DNA from: an uncultured Alistipes sp.
Lineage (GTDB): Bacteria; Bacteroidota; Bacteroidia; Bacteroidales; Rikenellaceae
Assembly: GCA_900770635.1 (NCBI GenBank)
Contig: CAAGLB010000079.1
Span: forward strand, 1 to 36,624
DNA length: 36,624 nucleotides
Direction: 5' to 3'
Made by a program: the position numbers and the translations under genes. Below, in pieces: positions 32,437 to 36,624 of the stretch. The first letter of the stretch is position 1, and every line of letters starts with the position of its first letter. A model generated the notes under the pieces. The model did no database searches. It was not told the DNA's origin and saw only the letters and a program-made list of their open reading frames with translations.

Positions 32437-32463
32437 CTTTTTTCTTTGCTTCAAAGAAAAAAG
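32437..32463. repeat. 12-bp perfect A/T-rich hairpin
   Basis: CTTTTTTCTTTG (32437-32448) pairs with CAAAGAAAAAAG (32452-32463) around a 3-base loop. It sits in the gap upstream of the catalase gene. Similar CTTTG-CTT-CAAAG sequences occur as dispersed motifs in Bacteroidales genomes, as I recall; it could be an element end or a terminator. Confidence 0.6.
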
Positions 32464-32749
32464 TATTAGTGTATGTATTACTGTCTTATACTATATTCAT
32501 ATACTCATTGTACATTTCAGCAAATCGATGTACAAGCAATTTGCTAAAAATAACATAACTTCTGCTCATATCAGCAAATATCAAAGTCTTCCATCCCCAG
32601 CACTCTTCAAACCTTTTCTCCAAACGCCCTCTACTCTTAAAGTGACAATCGATTATAAACCAAGTTGGGCATAACATCCCAGCCATTGTGTATAGAATGG
32701 TGTGGCACAATTTTGGGAATTAAATATGAGATACTTATAAATTTCCACT

Positions 32750-34252
32750 ATGAAACAGAACGAGAAAAAACATCTAACGGCCGAGAATGGTCGCCCCATT
32801 GCCGATAATCAGAACACACAGACCGCAGGAGTGCGAGGTCCTGTAACGCTTCAAGACCCGTGGCTAACCGAAAAATTGGCTCATTTTGACCGAGAGGTAA
32901 TCCCCGAAAGGCGTATGCACGCCAAGGGCTCGGGAGCATACGGCACATTCACCGTTACGCACGACATTACCGAATACACCCGTGCCTCGATATTTGCTGA
33001 AGTGGGCAAGCAAACGCCTTGTTTTGTCCGCTTCTCGACCGTGGCGGGCGAGCGTGGTGCTGCCGATGCCGAGCGAGATATTCGTGGCTTTGCGATGAAA
33101 TTCTACACCGATACGGGCAACTGGGATTTAGTGGGCAATAATACGCCCGTATTCTTCCTGCGTGACCCGCTGAAATTCCCCGACCTCAACCACGCCATCA
33201 AGCGTGACCCTCGTACCGGTATGCGCTCGGCAAACAGCAATTGGGACTTCTGGACTCTGCTCCCCGAGGCTCTGCATCAGGTAACTATCACGATGTCACC
33301 ACGAGGTATCCCTGCCTCGTTCCGCCATATGCACGGCTTTGGTAGTCACACATATAGTTTCATCAATGCCGACAATAAGCGCACTTGGGTAAAGTTTCAT
33401 CTGCGCACCTTGCAGGGTATCAAGAATATGACCGATGCCGAAGCGGAGGCTGTGATTGCCAAAGATAGGGAGTCGCATCAACGTGATTTGTTCGAGGCCA
33501 TCGAGCGTGGCGACTGCCCACGTTGGTTGATGCAGGTTCAGCTAATGACGGAGGAACAAGCAAAAGAGTATCACATCAACCCCTTTGATCTGACGAAGGT
33601 GTGGTATCACGGCGATTTCCCGCTACACGATGTCGGCATCTTGGAGCTTAACCGTAACCCCGAGAACTTCTTTGCCGAGGTGGAGCAGGCGGCATTCAAC
33701 CCGATGAACATTATAGATGGCATTGGCTTCTCGCCAGATAAGATGTTGCAGGGTCGATTGTTTTCGTATGGCGATGCGCAACGCTACCGCTTGGGCGTGA
33801 ATCACCACCTGATACCAGTAAATAGGCCTCGTTGCCCATTCCCCACCTATCATCGTGACGGCCAGATGCGCACCGACGATAACGCTGGGCGCACGATAGG
33901 CTACGAGCCAAATAGCTATGGCGAGTGGAAAGACCAACCACACCTCAAAGAGCCGCCTTTGGCTGTGAATGGTGAAGTCTATAACTACGACGAGCGAGAG
34001 TTGGATAGCGACTATTATACACAGCCGGGCAAGCTGTGGCGACTGATGTCGGCGGAAGACCAAAAGGCCACTTGCGAGAATACGGCCCGTGCTATGGGCG
34101 ATGCAGAAGTATTCATTAAGCAGCGCCATATCCGCAACTGCTATCGTGCCGACCCCTCCTACGGTGAGGGCGTCGCCAAGGCATTAGGCCTCTCGCTTTC
34201 GGAAGCCCTAATAGCCGAAGACCCTGCCCATCCGTCATGGGATTGGAGATAG
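32750..34252 (+). CDS. katA: Monofunctional haem catalase (500 aa)
   Basis: Breaks hydrogen peroxide down to water and oxygen in the cytoplasm. Small-subunit catalase of the clade-3 type by length and ending. Active-site features are all present: distal histidine in RRMHAKGSGAYGTF (H57), distal asparagine in GNNTPVFFLRD (N130/131), and the proximal haem-ligand tyrosine in RLFSYGDAQRYR (Y340). Other landmarks are FVRFSTVAGERGAADAERD, GFAMKFYT, FRHMHGFGSHTYSF and PVNRPRCPFPTYHRDG. It ends HPSWDWR. No strong promoter is visible; a poor -33/-7 pair abuts the ATG. A hairpin follows the stop, and the last codons plus that hairpin are duplicated 1.29 kb downstream. Confidence 0.96.
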   Translation: MKQNEKKHLTAENGRPIADNQNTQTAGVRGPVTLQDPWLTEKLAHFDREVIPERRMHAKGSGAYGTFTVTHDITEYTRASIFAEVGKQTPCFVRFSTVAGERGAADAERDIRGFAMKFYTDTGNWDLVGNNTPVFFLRDPLKFPDLNHAIKRDPRTGMRSANSNWDFWTLLPEALHQVTITMSPRGIPASFRHMHGFGSHTYSFINADNKRTWVKFHLRTLQGIKNMTDAEAEAVIAKDRESHQRDLFEAIERGDCPRWLMQVQLMTEEQAKEYHINPFDLTKVWYHGDFPLHDVGILELNRNPENFFAEVEQAAFNPMNIIDGIGFSPDKMLQGRLFSYGDAQRYRLGVNHHLIPVNRPRCPFPTYHRDGQMRTDDNAGRTIGYEPNSYGEWKDQPHLKEPPLAVNGEVYNYDERELDSDYYTQPGKLWRLMSAEDQKATCENTARAMGDAEVFIKQRHIRNCYRADPSYGEGVAKALGLSLSEALIAEDPAHPSWDWR

Positions 34253-34300
34253 TATAAACCAATGGCGACCACTCAATATCGAGCGGTCGCCATTGGCATT
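34229..34300 (+). repeat. Direct repeat, copy 1: katA 3' end and terminator
   Basis: Covers the codons for HPSWDWR and stop plus the terminator hairpin. It aligns with 35518-35591 with 5 differences in the first 42 bases and a 2-base length change in the hairpin loop. Confidence 0.88.
34259..34296. terminator. Terminator of katA (hairpin family copy 1)
   Basis: CCAATGGCGACC (34259-34270) pairs with 34285-34296, with three further pairs inside. It starts 7 bases after the katA stop and could also stop the minus-strand STAS/ATPase transcript. Its sequence recurs at 35549 and 36480. Confidence 0.8.
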
Positions 34301-34387
34301 AATAAAAAGGTGTCTTTTACAACCTAAAGTCTAATTCTAACTGCAAACAGAACATAATAGGTGGTAAATCCCCTGATATATGCGGAT

Positions 34388-34681
34388 TTAATTCTTGATG
34401 GTCAAATGTCTGCGGCGAAGTGCAGTCAGCACACTATCGTTAGCAATGGGATTAAGTCCCTTGAATGTGGTGCGGCTTCTTAGCTCTGCCAGTGGCATTT
34501 CGAGCAATAGCTTGGCGATGCACTCATCGGCAAACGAATTGCTAACCACATTTACACCCGTAAAATCAAGCACAACGCAACTATTTTGTTCGATAAGTGG
34601 GAGCAGCTGCTCACGCACACGCTTTCCCAATGGGCGTGTACCCAAATTCTCGCCGTATTCTCTAAAACTAAATGTTACCAT
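34388..34681 (-). CDS. STAS-like protein, DUF4325 (97 aa)
   Basis: A small protein with the layout of the DUF4325/STAS-like family: an N-terminal strand (VTFSFREYGENLGTRPLGKR), a helix, then the core strand VVLDFTGVNVVSNSFADEC in which VLDF.GV..v..SFadE is the family signature, and an end with FKGLNPIANDSVLTAL. Its start overlaps the stop of the ATPase gene by 7 bases, so both are made together. STAS-like/GHKL pairs resemble the SpoIIAA/SpoIIAB or RsbV/RsbW partner-switch modules, but no sigma factor is nearby; the target is unknown. Confidence 0.8.
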   Translation of the reverse strand: MVTFSFREYGENLGTRPLGKRVREQLLPLIEQNSCVVLDFTGVNVVSNSFADECIAKLLLEMPLAELRSRTTFKGLNPIANDSVLTALRRRHLTIKN

Positions 34682-35328
34682 AATTCCTCTAATTCGTTAT
34701 CGGTTAGGAATGTATCATTATATTGACCTGCCACATTTGTGCGGTTTGCTACAACTTCCGTAGGGTCAATTTCTCTATTTGTATGCAGTTGCAGATATAC
34801 TATCGTGCCCTGCCAAAAATCACTCTCGGTAGTGGATTCAACACCATTTTGCACCAACAAAGTGTTGTCGCCAGAGCGGACCTCAAATCTCAATCCCGCA
34901 TCGCGAGCAAGCAGTGAAGTTGAATAAAGTCCAAATCCCATACCCTTACCATCGGTGATTGCGTCTTTGATACACATCTTCAATGCCTCAACCTCAGTTA
35001 CATCTGCATACTCTTTGTTCTCGGCAAGTGATGCTCGAACTCCGATGCCGTCATCTGCCACCAAGAAACTTAAAATATGATTTGCCGCATCGTAATGCGT
35101 GATTACCGTTCCCAGTTCCTTGCCAGAGTGAGTGAGCACATTGTCCAAAATCTCATAAAAACAATAACTCATCGCTTGCAGGACAGTTGTCTCTATCTCT
35201 ATATGCTGGGTTAAAACCCCAACAACACGCTGATAGACATCGTAGATGTTCTTTTCATCAAAGACATCAATTGTTACATCATCGCCCTTCGATGCGAAAT
35301 AGTTCTTTATGAGTATTGAAAGGTTCAT
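34675..35328 (-). CDS. GHKL (HATPase) domain protein, anti-sigma-kinase-like (217 aa)
   Basis: The ATG at 35328 (MNLSILIKNYFASKG) is preferred: the in-frame codons upstream to 35367 would include the promoter -7 box. The N-terminal about 45 residues are a separate small segment. Then comes a GHKL ATP-binding domain with the N box CFYEILDNVLTHS (E59, D62, N63), the G1 box VADDGIGV (about 91-98) and the G2 box GKGMGFGLYSTSLLA (about 127-141). No histidine-kinase phosphorylation domain, receiver or membrane segment is present, so it is not a classical two-component kinase. Co-encoded with the STAS-like protein. The module lies between direct repeats of the katA 3' end. Confidence 0.82.
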   Translation of the reverse strand: MNLSILIKNYFASKGDDVTIDVFDEKNIYDVYQRVVGVLTQHIEIETTVLQAMSYCFYEILDNVLTHSGKELGTVITHYDAANHILSFLVADDGIGVRASLAENKEYADVTEVEALKMCIKDAITDGKGMGFGLYSTSLLARDAGLRFEVRSGDNTLLVQNGVESTTESDFWQGTIVYLQLHTNREIDPTEVVANRTNVAGQYNDTFLTDNELEELW

Positions 35329-35356
35329 ATAAACTGTGTTACAATCAATGACGATG

Positions 35357-35364
35357 CAAAGATA
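35357..35364 (-). promoter_or_regulatory. -7 box (TATCTTTG) of the ATPase/STAS module
   Basis: Exact TAnnTTTG on the minus strand, 28 bases before the ATG at 35328. No good -33 TTTG was seen. Confidence 0.6.
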
Positions 35365-35517
35365 CATAAATTATTCCGAACTATTGTGTCTATGTTCGAG
35401 AAATTTATGGGGCTCTGCTGTTTGCGGGCACCAAATAACTTTTGAAATCTAAAATAAAGTAGCAATATAGCACATCGTTAAATACTATCATTTACGAGAA
35501 TGAGTCCATATCCAGTA

Positions 35518-35591
35518 CATCCATCTTCGGATTGGAGATAGCATAAACCAATGGCGACTACTCAGTGTATTGAGCAGTCGCCATTGTCATT
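35518..35591 (+). repeat. Direct repeat, copy 2: relic of the katA 3' end and terminator
   Basis: CATCCATCTTCGGATTGGAG followed by ATAG encodes HPSSDWR and a stop, one residue different from the katA ending HPSWDWR, and is followed by the same hairpin. No catalase coding sequence precedes it, so it is a detached copy. With copy 1 it brackets 34301-35517. Confidence 0.88.
35549..35586. terminator. Hairpin family copy 2, terminator of the 35591 membrane-protein gene
   Basis: CAATGGCGACTACTCA (35549-35564) pairs with 35571-35586 with one mismatch. In minus sense it follows the stop of the membrane-protein gene (35591) by 4 bases. Confidence 0.75.
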
Positions 35592-36004
35592 TATTGGAAG
35601 ATCTCGTCCTTGGCGTATCCTTTTATTGTCTTGCGTTGTTCGATGAGATAGAAGATAAAATGAACGAGAAGACCTATTCCCCATGAGATTGCGGTAATGG
35701 CCATTGCTCGTAGGCTCTCTGCATTCCAGCCTAAATAATGAACGCCGTATCCAATACCAATACATAAAATATAAGTCACTAAATGGTATCTGAAACCGAT
35801 GTCGTGCACCTCATTCTCCTTGGCATCCTTCGTTCCAAAATACCAGCCGATAAGAAACATTAAACCTCCATACACAATGGAGCAGGTAGTTGTTCCAATA
35901 ACACTATTCGCCTCGATGCATAAGTTTAGAGCATATCGGAATAACACGGTCAAAACTAATACGCAAATTGCAAACTGTCCCAATCTGATTGTCAATGCTT
36001 TCAT
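35591..36004 (-). CDS. Four-helix membrane protein (137 aa)
   Basis: Four hydrophobic segments: about 9-27 (GQFAICVLVLTVLFRYALN), 37-56 (IGTTTCSIVYGGLMFLIGWY), 74-92 (LVTYILCIGIGYGVHYLGW) and 98-120 (LRAMAITAISWGIGLLVHFI, FYL). A polar loop GTKDAKENEVHD sits between 2 and 3, and a short basic tail ends in KDEIFQ. Family not recognised. It starts 6 bases after the PadR regulator gene in the same direction, a common pairing in which the regulator controls its own membrane partner. Confidence 0.75.
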   Translation of the reverse strand: MKALTIRLGQFAICVLVLTVLFRYALNLCIEANSVIGTTTCSIVYGGLMFLIGWYFGTKDAKENEVHDIGFRYHLVTYILCIGIGYGVHYLGWNAESLRAMAITAISWGIGLLVHFIFYLIEQRKTIKGYAKDEIFQ

Positions 36005-36010
36005 AACTTA

Positions 36011-36373
36011 CTAATTTAAAAGGTTTATAATGGATTCTTTTGTAAATATCTTGATGTTTCGTTCAACGAAGTGCTGAAACAACTCCTTACCAAGCTCTGT
36101 CAGATAGTAGTATTTTCTGTCAGGGCCCTTGCTGACACGCTTACTATCGTATGCGACTATTCCTAGGTTAAGAAACTTTCGCAAATTTCTGTACAGGCTT
36201 TGCTCTTCGCAAGACATCGAACCCTCCGACATCTTCTCAACAAACTCTTTTATCTCTTCTACGCATTTATTACTCTCTTTAAGAGATAGAAATACCCAGA
36301 AGGTTAGTTGCCCCTTTTTGTAGGTCTCTTCCCACGTATTTAGCAGTTCAGTTATCATTACATCGTTCTCCAT
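36011..36373 (-). CDS. PadR-family winged-helix transcriptional regulator (120 aa)
   Basis: The PadR pattern is clear: TYKKGQLTFWVFLSLKESNK (first helices), VEEIKEFVEKMS, then the recognition part CEEQSLYRNLRKFLNLGIVA and the wing SKRVSKGPDRKYYYLTELGK, followed by a short C-terminal helix (ELFQHFVERNI). PadR proteins repress or sense small molecules and often regulate a neighbouring membrane-protein gene; here that gene follows after 6 bases. Driven by a consensus promoter. Confidence 0.88.
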   Translation of the reverse strand: MENDVMITELLNTWEETYKKGQLTFWVFLSLKESNKCVEEIKEFVEKMSEGSMSCEEQSLYRNLRKFLNLGIVAYDSKRVSKGPDRKYYYLTELGKELFQHFVERNIKIFTKESIINLLN

Positions 36374-36413
36374 ACTTATAGTATTCTTTATGTATTAAAC
36401 AACTTGTATAATG

Positions 36414-36444
36414 CAAATATACTACTACTTTTTGAATCTGCAAA
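36414..36444 (-). promoter_or_regulatory. Consensus promoter of the PadR operon
   Basis: On the minus strand, TTTG (36441-36444), a 19-base spacer and TATATTTG (36414-36421): an exact TTTG-N19-TAnnTTTG match. The leader is about 35-40 bases, room for an autoregulatory operator. Confidence 0.85.
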
Positions 36445-36479
36445 TAAAATGAGTTTTTTTTATAATATGTAAAAATAAA

Positions 36480-36507
36480 GGCGACCGCTCGAATATGAGT
36501 AGTCGCC
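36480..36507 (-). terminator. Hairpin family copy 3, terminator of the gene at the right edge
   Basis: GGCGACCGCTC (36480-36490) pairs with GAGTAGTCGCC (36497-36507), with one G-T pair and one mismatch. In minus sense it follows the stop at 36532 and is followed by CTTTATTTTTAC, a fair T-run. Confidence 0.75.
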
Positions 36508-36531
36508 ATTGGCTTGTATATTTTTTACTGA

Positions 36532-36624
36532 CTACAAGAGACTTCGCCCTAATATTGTGCGAAGATTATCGCCATTTGTAGTTGTCTCGTCGAGCACGAT
36601 ATAATTGTCGTTGCATCCAGTTAC
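36532..36624 (-). CDS. 3' end of an unidentified gene (30 codons in window)
   Basis: On the minus strand an open frame enters from the right edge and ends at TAG (36532-36534): VTGCNDNYIVLDETTTNGDN, then LRTILGRSLL. The terminator-like hairpin at 36480 behind it supports a real gene end. Too short to identify. Confidence 0.55.
   Translation of the reverse strand, partial: VTGCNDNYIVLDETTTNGDNLRTILGRSLL

Larger units (their letters stand above)
32107..32749. other. 643-base AT-rich gap without a convincing gene
   Basis: It contains the promoter of the mini-lipoprotein operon (next entry), T-rich tracts, a small GCCGCAGGCGG palindrome near 32391 and a 12-bp hairpin (32437-32463). The open frames of 60-80 codons here lack export signals, family motifs and normal composition, and I do not call them. 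A weak promoter-like pair (TTTG 32712-32715, TAAATTTC 32738-32745) stands just before the catalase gene. Confidence 0.6.

Noticed and set aside
32429..32710. Overlapping plus- and minus-strand open frames of 74-81 codons before katA
   Set aside because: No recognisable motif, atypical composition and no promoter; treated as non-coding AT-rich sequence.
34229..35591. The katA-end duplication as a classic integrase att pair
   Set aside because: No integrase or recombinase gene lies between the copies and the module is only 1.2 kb, so I describe it as a direct repeat and leave the mechanism open.

Overview
The window comes from a Bacteroidota chromosome, most likely a gut Bacteroidales; the genus cannot be settled from the sequence alone. 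Evidence is the many promoters of the Bacteroidota type (TTTG, about 20 bases, TAnnTTTG), starts without Shine-Dalgarno sites, abundant lipoproteins, WG-repeat and BspA-like leucine-rich-repeat surface proteins, and the SurA/OstA gene cluster. No replication origin, CRISPR array, rRNA or complete transposon was seen.

Layout. 1-860: a tRNA-Lys (3' end cut by the window edge) and a decayed remnant of a mobile-element large polyvalent protein. 860-8945: three co-directional secreted proteins, WG-repeat / LRR / WG-repeat. 9090-12000: a divergent lipoprotein and a long RelA/SpoT homologue with an intact ppGpp hydrolase domain and an eroded synthetase domain. 12101-12230: a 130-base imperfect hairpin. 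12293-18825: an envelope operon of a SurA-like lipoprotein, a SurA chaperone, an OstA/LptA-like protein with a large charged insertion, and a catalytically decayed GH2-like protein. 18868-21179 (minus): cobalamin adenosyltransferase, a shrunken HGVHSP-family protein and a YhiN-type flavoprotein. 21283-23551 (minus): a lipoprotein and two related beta-barrel proteins. 23758-28953: a HAD phosphatase, and on the other strand a second BspA-like LRR protein, a nitroreductase and the RdgB/HAM1 house-cleaning pyrophosphatase.

29011-32106 is an AT-rich accessory island on the minus strand and the most interesting part. Three copies of one repeat (two of 102 bases differing at 5 positions, one of about 39) each start 19-31 bases after a small secreted, lipoprotein or membrane gene. 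Two copies run straight into different start-less coding fragments. One of these carries a HEAAH metallopeptidase motif and resembles toxin tips of RHS polymorphic toxins. I read this as a decaying tandem array of orphan toxin-tip/immunity cassettes with the repeat as the recombination platform.

32750-36624: a clade-3-type catalase; a two-gene module of GHKL ATPase and STAS-like DUF4325 protein, bracketed by a direct repeat that copies the last codons and terminator of the catalase gene; then a PadR regulator with a membrane protein, and the 3' end of one more gene. Three closely related terminator hairpins punctuate this stretch.
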